DNA from: Paenibacillus foliorum
Lineage (GTDB): Bacteria > Bacillota > Bacilli > Paenibacillales > NBRC-103111
NCBI RefSeq assembly: GCF_013141765.1
Contig: NZ_WHOD01000013.1
Span: 1 to 64,000 of the forward strand
Direction: 5' to 3'
DNA length: 64,000 bases
Position 1 is the stretch's first letter. Each line of letters starts with the position of its first letter. Positions 17,806 to 26,982 of this stretch are shown here, in pieces. Under the pieces are notes generated by a model. It saw only the letters and a program-made list of their open reading frames with translations, was not told where the DNA came from and made no database searches. The position numbers and the translations under genes are program-made.

Positions 17806-18890
17806 TGTGGATCGTGGACCACCGTTCGGTTGCGTCCAGTTCTTTTCGCTTCATATAATGCCTGATCGGCTCCTGTGAAGAGTGCTTCCTTGGTACAGCC
17901 CTTTTCATAATCTTGAACACCGATACTGATAGTTACCGCACTGCCCTTCAGTTCCTCATGATGCTGCTCTTCAATGTAGGTACGAATGTTCTCGAGATTG
18001 ATCAGAGTTTCATTCAATTCGATATCTGTAAAAATAACAGCAAATTCCTCGCCGCCATAACGCGCTGTAAAATCGTTGGGTGAAACCAGCGATGTTATAG
18101 AATGTGCGACCTTCTTCAGTACAGCATCGCCTGCTCGGTGACCGAAGGTATCGTTTACCTTCTTGAAGTGATCAATATCCAGAACTGCTAGTTGGAAAGA
18201 AAGATCGTATTTCTCCCCTTGCTCAATTAACTTGTCCAAATATTCATGGAAGGACATGTGATTATATAATCCGGTTAGTGCATCGGTTTTTATTAGCTTG
18301 TCCATGATTACATTTTTCACAAGAAGATCTTGGCTAGATGCGAGTGAAGTTTGCAAATGCTTCAACAGCTCAGACCCGCGGCTCATAACACTTAATGCAA
18401 CAATTGCGCCGCAGAGAAGAACACAGGTCATAATAATGAGGTCATTTGTTGAATACAAGGCCGTCTCACGTAAGCACAATACGTAAAGTGCGAAGAAGCT
18501 AATTAAACTAAGGATTGCTGAGAAAATAACCTTACGGAACTGAAAATATAATACGGAGATTAGAATGGGAAGGTACAACGTTGTTAATAAAACGCTGTCT
18601 TCAGGAAATACATAAATCAGACTGTCAGGAATAATGAAGGCACCCGTAATAATGAGATAATCATGCCCTCTCTTCAGCCAATAATTGGCCGCCTCCAAAA
18701 CTGCCACCCCAAGAATCCACACGACTCCAAGAGTGATTATCGGTATCGAATCGTATTGCTTGGTAAAATAACTAATCACATTACTCACAATGGAGAACAA
18801 AACAGCAAGGCCTATAATAATCCAATAACCGTTTAATAGCTTACGGTTCCATAGAGGCAAGTTAACCAATTGTATAAAGTCAAACCCCAT
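17781..18890 (-). CDS. Membrane diguanylate cyclase (GGDEF)
   Basis: This is a 369-residue protein. About six membrane helices fill residues 20-185. A GGDEF domain follows, with KTDALTGLYNHMSFHEYL at its start and the active-site motif GGEEF (ARYGGEEFAVIF). GGEEF is a functional variant, so c-di-GMP synthesis from GTP is expected. The inhibitory RxxD site normally just upstream is not present (the matching stretch reads SPND), so product inhibition through that site is unlikely. The N-terminal membrane part resembles no named sensor I know. It is convergent with mqnC. The start is ATG 18890 with GGAGTGAC upstream. Confidence 0.92.
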   Translation of the reverse strand: MGFDFIQLVNLPLWNRKLLNGYWIIIGLAVLFSIVSNVISYFTKQYDSIPIITLGVVWILGVAVLEAANYWLKRGHDYLIITGAFIIPDSLIYVFPEDSVLLTTLYLPILISVLYFQFRKVIFSAILSLISFFALYVLCLRETALYSTNDLIIMTCVLLCGAIVALSVMSRGSELLKHLQTSLASSQDLLVKNVIMDKLIKTDALTGLYNHMSFHEYLDKLIEQGEKYDLSFQLAVLDIDHFKKVNDTFGHRAGDAVLKKVAHSITSLVSPNDFTARYGGEEFAVIFTDIELNETLINLENIRTYIEEQHHEELKGSAVTISIGVQDYEKGCTKEALFTGADQALYEAKRTGRNRTVVHDPQKETTNSN

Positions 18891-19021
18891 TCAGTTGTCA
18901 CTCCATTATTGCGGCTTTCTAATTACTTAACTATACCATGGGAAATTGTTGTTTGTATATATGCCTTCAAGTGACCATATACTTTAAGTAAGAGCTATTA
19001 GGTAAGAAGGGAGTGAATGGT

Positions 19022-19942
19022 ATGAAGCTGTTTGCTTTGACTTTAATGAAAGTACCGGACGAATCGGTTCAACGTCTTCAAGAATCGATAGCAGCTGCGG
19101 TATGGGATTCTTATAAACAAAATGCAGTAATTGACCTAAAGCAAGATAAAATTTGTTCTGTAATTGAAGTTAATGGAGTCATGCCGCGATTTCAATTGGA
19201 CAAACGTATGGACGCGCTTCTTCAGAAAGTTTCTGAGAAAGTTGCAGATTGGATTATAAGTGATAAAGAAGAGGAATTGCTGAAGGCTCTGATTTTGAAA
19301 GAATTTGATTACAAGCAAGAAAATGATATTAGCTCGATCCTAAGTTATTACAGACAAATGCTGCATATGGAGAGGACGGACGAAAGCTGGGAGCAGCGAG
19401 AACTGGTGCTGCACCGTAAGGAAAAAATCCGCTTGAGCATCTACACTTTTATGCAGGAAAATACAGTGTTGAACATCGACGGCTTCATGAAATTTCGTCT
19501 AAATGAATATAGGGAAGAGCTCCGGGAAATGGCGGAGTATGCCATAGATGAGTTTTTAATGGATCAACAATATCGGGAGTTCATCTCGCTGCTACAATAT
19601 TTTGTATACATTCAGGAAGCCAAAATACCGCTTGCCCATTTAATACATAAAGGCGGCAATGAGTTCTTGCTTTTAAACGAAGAAATGGAAAAAATCGATA
19701 CAACAGGCGATACAACTTTGACCATCGAAATGCTTGAAAAAGACATTAATTTTGAGGATGTCATCGTAAGTACGCTAATTTCTGTATCCCCACAGCTTAT
19801 TTATATTCACACAAGAGATCCAGATGTACAAATTATCCAAACGATTAAGCAAATTTTTGAAAATCGTGTTGAGATTTGTGAATATTGTAGGTTATGCCAA
19901 AATCTTGACCGCTCGGCTGCATCTGATTATAATAAGGGATAA
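19022..19942 (+). CDS. ytxC: YtxC-like sporulation protein
   Basis: The 306-residue soluble protein matches the YtxC family pattern: KEKIRLSIYTFMQENTVLNI, DGFMKFRLNEYREEL, then FVYIQEAKIP. In Bacillus subtilis ytxC lies directly upstream of thrS, and the same order is kept here. The family is annotated as sporulation-associated, without a known biochemical role. No signal or membrane segment is seen. The start was set at ATG 19022 with AAGGGAG upstream; GTG 19013 overlaps that site. Confidence 0.85.
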   Translation: MKLFALTLMKVPDESVQRLQESIAAAVWDSYKQNAVIDLKQDKICSVIEVNGVMPRFQLDKRMDALLQKVSEKVADWIISDKEEELLKALILKEFDYKQENDISSILSYYRQMLHMERTDESWEQRELVLHRKEKIRLSIYTFMQENTVLNIDGFMKFRLNEYREELREMAEYAIDEFLMDQQYREFISLLQYFVYIQEAKIPLAHLIHKGGNEFLLLNEEMEKIDTTGDTTLTIEMLEKDINFEDVIVSTLISVSPQLIYIHTRDPDVQIIQTIKQIFENRVEICEYCRLCQNLDRSAASDYNKG

Positions 19943-19954
19943 GACTGAAATCAA

Positions 19955-20225
19955 AGACAACAATGATGAAGTGCTGCACAGAGAGAGGAGACTTGGCTGT
20001 AATCTCCTTCAGTTAAACGACATTCATTTACCCCTTTGTAGTTGGGAGATGGAACGCAGGTGTTTTTTGCCTGACTAGTAAATTTCTCCGGTTCATTTCC
20101 GTTATCAGATGCTTATTGAGGATTCGTTGTTTCAACCTGCTTAATCAGGAAAGACTGCGAATCGAATTAGGGTGGAACCACGAGACCAAGCGCACTCGTC
20201 CCTTTCTGGGATGATGCGCTTTTTT
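19955..20225 (+). promoter_or_regulatory. T-box leader, threonine-specific
   Basis: The T-box sequence AGGGTGGAACCACG is at 20169-20182. A terminator follows at 20188-20225: AAGCGCA, then a stem with GGGATGATGCGCTT and a T-run. The upstream stem I region contains AGAGAGAGGAG. A candidate Thr specifier ACC is at 20030-20032, but I place that codon with low certainty. Uncharged tRNA-Thr would pair with the specifier and with the TGGA bulge and stabilise the antiterminator, turning on thrS. Confidence 0.92.
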
Positions 20226-20257
20226 GCTTGCATAAAAAGAATAGGAGCTGAAACAAA

Positions 20258-22198
20258 ATGGCAGTAAAAGTAACTTTTCCGGATGGAGCAGTAAAAGAGT
20301 ATGAGCAAGGAATCACAATTGAAGAAATTGCCGGTTCGATCAGCTCAGGACTTAAGAAAAATTCAGTGATTGGTAAAATTAATGGAAAAGCTGTAGACCT
20401 GAACACACCATTGGAGCAGGATGCTGCTATATCCATTGTGACACTGGACAGCGAGGATGGCCTGGAGGTATATCGACACAGTACAGCCCATCTAATGGCA
20501 CAGGCGATTAAACGCATCTATGGTGAGAAGGCAGTAAAGCTCGGAATCGGTCCTGTGATCGAAGATGGCTTTTATTACGATATTGACCTGGAAACACCGC
20601 TGACTCCGGACGATCTGGTCAAGATCGAGAAGGAAATGGAGAAGGTTGCTCAAGAAAATCTGCCAATCCGCAGACGTGTGGTTAGCCGAGAAGAGGCCAA
20701 TCGTATCTTTACTGAGCTTGAGGATCCATTAAAGCTTGAATTAATCCGTGATTTACCGGAAGATGCTGAATTGACTATTTATGATCAAGGGGAGTTTTTT
20801 GACCTCTGCCGTGGACCTCACTTGCCTTCAACAGGACGCATTAAAGCCTTTAAGCTTCTAAGTGTAGCAGGGGCTTACTGGCGCGGGGATTCTAAGAATA
20901 AAATGCTTCAACGTATATACGGAACAGCTTTTCCGAAAAAGGCTGATCTAGATGAGCACCTGCACCTGCTGGAGGAAGCTAAAAAGCGTGATCACCGCAA
21001 GCTGGGCAAGGAATTGAAAATGTTCACTTTCTCCCGTGAAGTGGGACAAGGATTGCCGTTATGGCTGCCGCATGGTGCTAAATTACGCCGTACTATGGAA
21101 CGATATATTGTTGATTTGGAAGAAAGATTGGGCTACCAGCATGTGTACACACCGGTGCTTGCTAACGTTGAGTTATACAAAACATCAGGTCACTGGGAGC
21201 ACTACCAGGAGGATATGTTCCCGAAAATGATTATGGACAATGAAGAGCTTGTCCTTCGTCCAATGAACTGTCCCCATCATATGATGGTATATAAAAGCGA
21301 TATGCGCAGCTACAGAGATCTTCCCGTACGAATAGCTGAGCTTGGAACCATGCATCGTTACGAAATGTCAGGTGCTTTGACAGGGCTTCACCGAGTTAGA
21401 GCCATGACATTGAATGATGCGCATATATTCTGCCGCCCGGATCAAATTAAAGAAGAGTTTGCACGAGTAGTTAACTTGATTCGTCACGTTTATGAAGACT
21501 TCGGTATTAAGGATTACCGTTTCCGTTTGTCCTACCGGGATCCTAAGGATACAGAGAAATACTTCCCGAATGACGAAATGTGGGAAATGTCTCAACGTAT
21601 GCTTCGTGAGGTGGTTGAGGAATTGGGCTTGCCGTTCTATGAAGCGGAAGGCGAAGCTGCTTTCTATGGTCCAAAGCTCGATGTGCAGATCAAAACTGCT
21701 CTGAAAAAGGAAGAAACTCTGGGGACAGCTCAGCTTGACTTCTTGCTGCCAGAGCGTTTCGAGCTTGAATACGTCGGAGATGATGGACAGAAGCATCGTC
21801 CTGTGGTTATCCACCGCGGCGTCATCTCTACGATGGAACGAATGACTGCATTCCTTTTGGAAAATTTTGCAGGGGCTTTGCCAACTTGGTTATGTCCGGT
21901 ACAAGCCAAGGTAATCCCGGTTTCAACAGCATTTGAAAGCTATGCTAAAGAGGTCGCTGAGAAGCTTCAGCTTGCTGGTGTACGAGTGGAATCGGATCTT
22001 CGCAACGAGAAGCTAGGCTATAAAATACGTGAGGCTCAGCTCGAGAAGATTCCTTATATGCTTGTTGTAGGAGAAAATGAAATGAATAGCTCAAGTGTGT
22101 CTGTTCGTAGACGCGGAGAAGGCGATCTGGGCATCCAGAGCTTGGATAGTGTCGTGGCTATGATTGAAACAGCAATAAGAACAAAGCAAATCGACTAA
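20258..22198 (+). CDS. thrS: Threonyl-tRNA synthetase
   Basis: ThrS charges tRNA-Thr. The 646-residue protein has a TGS domain (1-62) and the threonyl/alanyl editing (SAD) domain ([13 protein letters not shown] onward). The class II catalytic core has zinc-site Cys in RPMNCPHHM, motif 2 in [17 protein letters not shown] and motif 3 in [13 protein letters not shown]. The anticodon-binding domain is at the C-terminus. Length is typical. SD AGGAG precedes the ATG. It is controlled by the T-box leader immediately upstream. Confidence 0.98.
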   Translation: MAVKVTFPDGAVKEYEQGITIEEIAGSISSGLKKNSVIGKINGKAVDLNTPLEQDAAISIVTLDSEDGLEVYRHSTAHLMAQAIKRIYGEKAVKLGIGPVIEDGFYYDIDLETPLTPDDLVKIEKEMEKVAQENLPIRRRVVSREEANRIFTELEDPLKLELIRDLPEDAELTIYDQGEFFDLCRGPHLPSTGRIKAFKLLSVAGAYWRGDSKNKMLQRIYGTAFPKKADLDEHLHLLEEAKKRDHRKLGKELKMFTFSREVGQGLPLWLPHGAKLRRTMERYIVDLEERLGYQHVYTPVLANVELYKTSGHWEHYQEDMFPKMIMDNEELVLRPMNCPHHMMVYKSDMRSYRDLPVRIAELGTMHRYEMSGALTGLHRVRAMTLNDAHIFCRPDQIKEEFARVVNLIRHVYEDFGIKDYRFRLSYRDPKDTEKYFPNDEMWEMSQRMLREVVEELGLPFYEAEGEAAFYGPKLDVQIKTALKKEETLGTAQLDFLLPERFELEYVGDDGQKHRPVVIHRGVISTMERMTAFLLENFAGALPTWLCPVQAKVIPVSTAFESYAKEVAEKLQLAGVRVESDLRNEKLGYKIREAQLEKIPYMLVVGENEMNSSSVSVRRRGEGDLGIQSLDSVVAMIETAIRTKQID

Positions 22199-22208
22199 TA
22201 GATGTAAA

Positions 22209-22259
22209 GATCAAGCTTCCGAAACCACTGCCAAAGTGGGGACGGAGGCTTGTTTTTTT
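22209..22259 (+). terminator. thrS terminator
   Basis: TCAAGCTTCCG and CGGAGGCTTG form a stem, with an inner CCACTGCCAAAGTGG hairpin, followed by TTTTTTT. Confidence 0.85.
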
Positions 22260-22373
22260 ATGGATTCAACAATTCAAGATAGAATGAATGTTACCAATGT
22301 CTAATTGATTTTACGTATACTTCCTTTAATAATTGGACAGCCTCTTAATAATAAGGGGTGGTTTAAAGAAGCT

Positions 22374-23054
22374 ATGTTACCTAAAGCCGTAAATCATGCA
22401 AAGTGGATTTTTTTGATTTCTGTTTTGCTGGTATTGTTTCTTCTGTTCGTACAGGAGCAACGGGATCAGGTCAGTACAGCCACGCAAATGTATCCGGAAC
22501 TTAACCGAGAGCAGGAGCAAGCACGTGACCCAGTCAGTAGAATACAAGATCAGGATCCTAAAAGCAATGAGACGAGGGCTGTGTCCACTGTAAGTTCTAA
22601 CCTCCGTGCAGAAAATAAGCAGAAAACGAATAAATATAACATTTTGCCTAATTTGAACCAAGACTTATCAAGGTTAAAAGCTGTAGAAGTAGTGGCTACA
22701 GGGTATTATGCTGGCAAGGAATCGACAGGTAAAAATCCTGGGCATCCTGAATACGGAGTTACCTATTCGGGAATGAAAGTGAAGCGTAATAAAAACTCTT
22801 TGTCAACAATAGCCGCCGACCCAAAGGTGTTTCCGATTGGAACGGTATTATGGATTCCTGGCTATGGATATGGTGTTGTTGCTGATACAGGCGGAGCTAT
22901 TAAGGGAAATCGGATTGACCTTTACTTTGAGACGAAAGACCAGGTCTACAAAGAATGGGGTAAAAAAACCTTGAATGTCTTTATTGTTAAGCAAGGCGGA
23001 GGGAAAATAACCGAGGTCATGTGGAATCAGCTTCAAGACGAAATATTGTTTTAA
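22374..23054 (+). CDS. Membrane-anchored 3D-domain protein (YuiC-like)
   Basis: The product has about 226 residues from ATG 22374. A single N-terminal membrane anchor ([15 protein letters not shown]) is followed by a charged, probably disordered stretch. The C-terminal 3D domain has the three-Asp pattern ([21 protein letters not shown]) and the [10 protein letters not shown] segment. Related YuiC/Sps proteins are lytic transglycosylases or stationary-phase muralytic enzymes acting on peptidoglycan, so an extracellular wall-acting role is likely. The next gene encodes a spore protein, which hints at but does not prove a sporulation or germination link. The exact start is uncertain. Confidence 0.85.
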   Translation: MLPKAVNHAKWIFLISVLLVLFLLFVQEQRDQVSTATQMYPELNREQEQARDPVSRIQDQDPKSNETRAVSTVSSNLRAENKQKTNKYNILPNLNQDLSRLKAVEVVATGYYAGKESTGKNPGHPEYGVTYSGMKVKRNKNSLSTIAADPKVFPIGTVLWIPGYGYGVVADTGGAIKGNRIDLYFETKDQVYKEWGKKTLNVFIVKQGGGKITEVMWNQLQDEILF

Positions 23055-23116
23055 ATTTCCAACATAAATCATGGTTGTTCTTCCCATACTATAGTTGTAA
23101 GGGGAGGTGATAAACC

Positions 23117-23281
23117 ATGGCAAAAAACAAAAATAACAACAAATTCAACAATAACAACCAACAGCAACAACAAAATCAACAAAATGATACAGAGTTTTCT
23201 GAAGAAGTTCTGGCTAACAATGTAAAGCGTGCGGCTCAGAATAATCCAAGTCAGAGCACGAATGAAAGTTCAAAACAATAG
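23117..23281 (+). CDS. Gamma-type small acid-soluble spore protein candidate
   Basis: This is a 54-residue Asn/Gln-rich protein. It starts MAKNKNNNKFNNNNQQQQQN and has a C-terminal segment TEFSEEVLANNVKRAAQNNP. The latter resembles the TEFASETNAQQVRKQNQQ repeat of gamma-type SASP (SspE). It has one repeat where SspE has two. GGGGAGGTGAT precedes the ATG at ideal spacing, and a terminator follows. Gamma SASPs are degraded at germination to supply amino acids. Family membership is inferred from composition and the short motif. Confidence 0.75.
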   Translation: MAKNKNNNKFNNNNQQQQQNQQNDTEFSEEVLANNVKRAAQNNPSQSTNESSKQ

Positions 23282-23295
23282 TTAACTCGTGTAAG

Positions 23296-23343
23296 TAAAA
23301 GTGCCAGAGTTGCATATAAAAGTGCAGCACTGGCACTTTTATT
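23296..23343 (+). terminator. Terminator after the SASP gene
   Basis: AAAAGTGCCAG and CTGGCACTTTT form a stem, with a second nested pairing (TTGCA with TGCAG) inside. Confidence 0.8.
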
Positions 23344-23429
23344 TAAAATAAGTGTTTTCAAAGCTGCTTCTTTAGTGTAAAATATTATTATTGTGATGAT
23401 AGTTGACACGAAAAGACAGGTGATATTCC

Positions 23430-23807
23430 ATGCTGAATGCTCTGTTAACAGGGAGTATGATTCCGGTGAATAAACGAAAAGCAGCCGAAGTTTATCCGTT
23501 TTTGGAAAATTATATGGCTCGTAAAGAAGAGCAAATTGCTGAGAATGAACAAATTATTGAGCGTTATGAGAAAAAGCGTCATATGGAAGAAAGAAGCTAT
23601 CAATCCATGTCACCTTTACGCAGGATGTTTACGGGGAAGAAACCGGATCATCATCTAGCAGTTGAATATATCCATTATGTTAAGAGACCAATGCAGCAAA
23701 TTCGGCAGCTGCGTGCAGAGCTGGAGAATGCTAGGCTAATTATGAACAATAGTAATCCTTCTGATCTGGTGACAATCAGTGATGATTTGGAGAAGGAACT
23801 AATTTAG
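23430..23807 (+). CDS. Hypothetical coiled-coil protein
   Basis: This is a 125-residue, strongly charged, mostly helical protein without signal or membrane segment. Two coiled-coil stretches are apparent, at about 30-55 (RKEEQIAENEQIIERYEKKR) and 85-107 (MQQIRQLRAELENARLIM), with a basic linker SPLRRMFTGKKPDHH. I do not recognise the family. AAAAGACAGGTGATATTCC precedes the ATG. It lies between a spore protein and a lipoprotein, each with its own terminator, so context is uninformative. Confidence 0.7.
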   Translation: MLNALLTGSMIPVNKRKAAEVYPFLENYMARKEEQIAENEQIIERYEKKRHMEERSYQSMSPLRRMFTGKKPDHHLAVEYIHYVKRPMQQIRQLRAELENARLIMNNSNPSDLVTISDDLEKELI

Positions 23808-23822
23808 ATAATATGATCTTTT

Positions 23823-23863
23823 GAATCAGGCTGGATTCCTTGAGGAGTCCAGCTTTTTGCTTG
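23823..23863 (+). terminator. Terminator after the coiled-coil gene
   Basis: GCTGGATTCC pairs with GGAGTCCAGC and is followed by TTTTT. Confidence 0.75.
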
Positions 23864-24026
23864 CTGATTGTTTGCTATATATTTTTCAATATAAGGCTAT
23901 ATTGCCATTCGAGAGGGAGAGCTTTTGATTTATAAGACAAGATTCGATATAATGTGACTACGGCAGGAAAGTGTGGAGCTGGCAAATTTTCTCTTGTACT
24001 ACAATATGGATGGAGGAGATTTGAAA

Positions 24027-24494
24027 ATGAAAATGAATAAACTATATATTGGACTCCTGGCTTTAATGTTAGTGGGTACAGCATGTTCTAAGCAAGATAC
24101 TAAACCAGCTCAAAATACAGAACCACCGGTTAGTTCTCCAAGCGGCATACAGCCTCCGGCTACAGCGCCTAGCGGAACCACGCCAGCAACTCCACCAGCA
24201 AATAATGCCGATGCTGCCAAGCCTGACTCAGGTAAATCAGATCCTGCTCCAGTAGAAGCGCCTAAGGGAGCGAAGGAACAGCCAATCGCGACCAAGGACC
24301 AATTAGATACTGTTGAATTCGGTATGACTTATGATGAAGTATCGAAAAAAATGGGTCAAATAGGGAAGCTGACACAAGAAAGTAAAGACGATAGTGGTTT
24401 GAATACTTTTCAAACTTATCAGTACAAAACTCAAGACGGTAAGACGATGAATGTTACCTTTAGAAATGGTAAGGTGCTGAATAAGTCGGGATGA
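24027..24494 (+). CDS. Lipoprotein with Pro-rich linker and SmpA-like domain
   Basis: The product has about 155 residues from ATG 24027, preceded by GGAGGAG. The signal peptide MKMNKLYIGLLALMLVGTAC ends in a plausible lipobox Cys, although the -3 residue is Gly. A Pro/Ala/Thr/Ser-rich linker (about 25-85) spaces a C-terminal ~60-residue domain with the pattern FGMTYDEVSKKMG, then YQYKTQDGKTMNVTFRNGKV. That is like the SmpA/BamE or beta-lactamase-inhibitor-like fold seen in many Firmicute lipoproteins. It is probably attached to the outer face of the membrane. Function is unknown. Confidence 0.8.
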   Translation: MKMNKLYIGLLALMLVGTACSKQDTKPAQNTEPPVSSPSGIQPPATAPSGTTPATPPANNADAAKPDSGKSDPAPVEAPKGAKEQPIATKDQLDTVEFGMTYDEVSKKMGQIGKLTQESKDDSGLNTFQTYQYKTQDGKTMNVTFRNGKVLNKSG

Positions 24495-24524
24495 TTAAAA
24501 TTATTGAATGAAACAATAGGTTAA

Positions 24525-24577
24525 GAAAAAAAAGTGTGTCCCTGAGGTCATTTTAGACCTTGAGGACACACTTTTTT
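24525..24577. terminator. Bidirectional terminator, lipoprotein / amt
   Basis: AAAAGTGTGTCCCTGAGGTC pairs with its near-perfect complement ending ACACACTTTTTT. A-runs and T-runs flank both sides. Confidence 0.9.
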
Positions 24578-24596
24578 GTTTTAGCAACATAATGAA

Positions 24597-25889
24597 TTAG
24601 CTTTTCTTTAATTTGGTCAACTCTATAAAATCATCATCTTGGCTGTAAGCCGGCACACCATGAGTCCCTACATCAAGACCGACAAGCTCCTCGTCGCGGC
24701 TAACGCGTGCAGGAATGAAAAGGTTGATTAGCTTAAAAGCGATCCAAGTCATTCCAAAGCCCCAGACGATAACAATGATGAGGCCAAGCGCCTGCACCCC
24801 GAGAAGACTCCAGCCTCCTCCGTAAAAAAGACCGCTGTAGCCCTGGCCAATACCTTCGGTAAGCTCCGGTTTGGCGAATAGGCCAAGTGCCAGGGCTCCG
24901 ATGCTTCCGCTTACTCCGTGTACGGCAAATGCGCCAACGGGATCGTCAACACGTTTGGATTCCAAAAATTCCGTTGCAAATACCATAGCAATACCACATA
25001 TGGCTCCAATTACAATGGCAACGATATCACTGACGAAAGCGCAGCCGGCTGTAATTCCGACCAAACCAGCTAAGGACCCGTTTATCACCATGGGTGGATC
25101 GGCCTTGCGGTAACGAAACATTGTAAAAAGGATGCAAGAAGCACCTCCTGAGGCGGCAGCTAGCATGGTCGTAACCGCAATATGTCCTATAGAACCGTTA
25201 GTTGCGCTGAGTGTACTACCTGAATTGAAGCCGAACCACCCGAACCAAAGAATAAAAGCACCAACTGAAGCTAGAGGAAGATTGGACGGAGGTACAATGT
25301 TAGGGGTCCCGTTTTCCGAAAATTTCCCGATACGAGGTCCGATGAAAATCGCAGCAGCTAATGCAGAAGCACCGCCCAAAGCATGGATAACTGCGGAGCC
25401 GGCAAAATCGATCATGCCAAGGCTTCCAAGCCAACCGCCTACACTCCAAACCCAATGACCTGCAACTGGATAAATGAGTCCAGTCATAGCAATTGTGTAA
25501 AGAATATAAGCGCGGAAATTAATGCGTTCGGCTACAGCGCCGGACACGATTGATATAACAGCTATAACAAAGGCACATTGGAATAACCAATAGGTATCAT
25601 TAGAAATCGAAAGCTTAATATGTGTGAGATCTCCTCCCATCATAAATCCGCTTGTACCGATTAAACCGGCAAAATCTTTTCCATACATGAAAGCGAAACC
25701 AATAAAGTAAAAGACAAGTGCCCCGAATGTAATGTCCACAAATACCTTCATTATGATGCTAACAGCATTTTTCTGTCTTACAAAACCGGCCTCCAGTAAG
25801 GCGAAACCGCCTTCCATCAACAATATCATCGCCGCTGTAAGTACCACCCAGATGGTGTCTAATCCACTCGCTAAGGTGGATATATCCAT
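24597..25889 (-). CDS. amt: Ammonium transporter (Amt family)
   Basis: This is a 430-residue membrane protein with eleven predicted helices. Typical Amt stretches are present: LMEGGFALLEAGFVRQKNAV, DFAGSAVIHALGGASALAAA, LWFGWFGFNSGST and DDPVGAFAVHGVSGSIGAL. The latter contains one of the pore histidines. The start was set at the second Met (25889), because AAGGAG lies nine bases before it and abuts the first. There is no glnK beside it, although amt-glnK pairs are common. It imports ammonium when it is scarce and is likely nitrogen regulated, but no clear GlnR site was found close upstream. Confidence 0.96.
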   Translation of the reverse strand: MDISTLASGLDTIWVVLTAAMILLMEGGFALLEAGFVRQKNAVSIIMKVFVDITFGALVFYFIGFAFMYGKDFAGLIGTSGFMMGGDLTHIKLSISNDTYWLFQCAFVIAVISIVSGAVAERINFRAYILYTIAMTGLIYPVAGHWVWSVGGWLGSLGMIDFAGSAVIHALGGASALAAAIFIGPRIGKFSENGTPNIVPPSNLPLASVGAFILWFGWFGFNSGSTLSATNGSIGHIAVTTMLAAASGGASCILFTMFRYRKADPPMVINGSLAGLVGITAGCAFVSDIVAIVIGAICGIAMVFATEFLESKRVDDPVGAFAVHGVSGSIGALALGLFAKPELTEGIGQGYSGLFYGGGWSLLGVQALGLIIVIVWGFGMTWIAFKLINLFIPARVSRDEELVGLDVGTHGVPAYSQDDDFIELTKLKKS

Positions 25890-26081
25890 AGAGCTCATCT
25901 CCTTGTTTTACGCAAATTATGTACGCACTCCGCCAATTATTATACGTTTTTGATGATAGTTATGTCAACGAAATACGTAAGATATTATGACATGTAACTA
26001 CAAACGTTCAGTTATTCCATACAGCATAATTTTTGCATTTTACGATCATTCTATTAATAAAATTAACTGGAGGATAAACAG

Positions 26082-26498
26082 ATGATCCCTTTGAAATTTG
26101 AATTAGTCGACCGTGAGGAAGCGTTTGATGAAATTCGCAATTATTTGCATGAATTTGATTTTTCATTAGGTGGCAACTGGGATTATGAGCACGGCTATTT
26201 TGATCGGCATTTAGATGAAGCGCACAAAGTATGGTTGCGTATCCCTTTTGAGGTAACACACGGTGCGTTAGACGGTGACGCTGATTCCACGGATGCAATT
26301 ATTCACTTAGGAACTCCATTTGTGCTGAAACATATTTATAACGAGGGCTTGGATAAGGAAGCCAAGGTTAACTTTACCGGTGCTATGATAGATCAATTTC
26401 AGGAGCCGATTGACAAGGATGCTCCAGTGGAGGATCAATGGGTGGATAAAGCGAAGGAATTGCTGCAAAAAGTAGAGCTTTCCTTCCCCTCCTCCTAG
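26082..26498 (+). CDS. yugN: YugN-like family protein
   Basis: This is a 138-residue soluble acidic protein. The family pattern is clear: FSLGGNWDYEHGYFDRHLDE, VWLRIPFEVTHGALD, then LGTPFVLKHIYNEGLD. YugN-like proteins occur throughout Bacillales and have no established function. A good SD (TGGAGG) precedes ATG 26082. It is monocistronic. The downstream side runs straight into a repeat-rich non-coding region without an obvious U-tailed terminator. Confidence 0.85.
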   Translation: MIPLKFELVDREEAFDEIRNYLHEFDFSLGGNWDYEHGYFDRHLDEAHKVWLRIPFEVTHGALDGDADSTDAIIHLGTPFVLKHIYNEGLDKEAKVNFTGAMIDQFQEPIDKDAPVEDQWVDKAKELLQKVELSFPSS

Positions 26499-26719
26499 GT
26501 GGTTCAATCCCCCCACCCCCTTGTTCTTCAAGGGGGCTCCGGGCGCTGGCGCCCCTGGACCCCGCAAGCTTGGTGGAGGAAGGTTATTTAGTGCTTCGAT
26601 GGGTCTATGGTGGAGGGAACGCGTCGGTCGGGGCTCCTTTGGCTAACGCGAAGGTTACCCCTCCACGCTTGAATGCCTGCGGTAACGGGCTAGAGCGTGG
26701 AGCGACTTGGGTGCATAGG

Positions 26720-26771
26720 AGCGCGTCGGTCCGGGCTGCTTTGCGTTGCAAAGTTTGCCCGGACACGCGCT
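26720..26771. repeat. Compound GC-rich hairpin
   Basis: AGCGCGT (26720-26726) pairs with ACGCGCT (26765-26771). GTCCGGGC (26729-26736) pairs with GCCCGGAC (26757-26764). CTTTGC-GTT-GCAAAG (26739-26753) forms the tip. Confidence 0.85.
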
Positions 26772-26781
26772 AGCATTTGTT

Positions 26782-26903
26782 GCAAGAGCAAGAGCAAGAG
26801 CAAGAGCAAGAGCAAGAGCAGGAGCAAGAGTAGGAGTAGGAGTAGGAGTAGGAGCAGGAGCAAGAACAAGAGCAACAAGAGCAAGAGCGAGAGCAAGAGC
26901 AAG
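26782..26903 (+). repeat. Hexanucleotide repeat array (GAGCAA type)
   Basis: There are about 20 tandem six-base units, mostly GAGCAA, with blocks of GAGTAG and variants GAGCAG, GAACAA and GAGCGA. Plus-strand translation gives SK/SR repeats and minus-strand gives AL or poly-L, none in a convincing gene. The unit variants are clustered, which suggests expansion by slippage in steps. Confidence 0.9.
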
Positions 26904-26933
26904 CACTGGTGAAGGTGCGTAAACGTATAGCGT

Positions 26934-26982
26934 GTTCTATAAAGAAGGAGCTTTGCCGCGCAAAGCTCCTTCTTTATAGAAC
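26934..26982. repeat. Perfect 23-bp inverted repeat, 3-base loop
   Basis: GTTCTATAAAGAAGGAGCTT continuing to TGC (26934-26956), and its exact complement (26960-26982), enclose CGC. No T-run follows, so it is not a standard terminator. An ACGCGT palindrome sits just beyond. Confidence 0.9.

Noticed and set aside
26570..26773. 67-codon frame in the hairpin block
   Set aside because: It covers palindromic repeats and has no domain. I recall similar spurious frames in Paenibacillus intergenic repeats.
26782..26903. Tandem array considered as a CRISPR
   Set aside because: Units are six bases with no spacers and no cas genes nearby. It is a simple-sequence repeat.
26697..26912. Plus-strand frame with long SK/SR repeats
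   Set aside because: It is a by-product of the hexamer array and runs through a GC-rich hairpin at its start. No ribosome site was seen, and the opposite strand gives equally open AL and poly-L frames.
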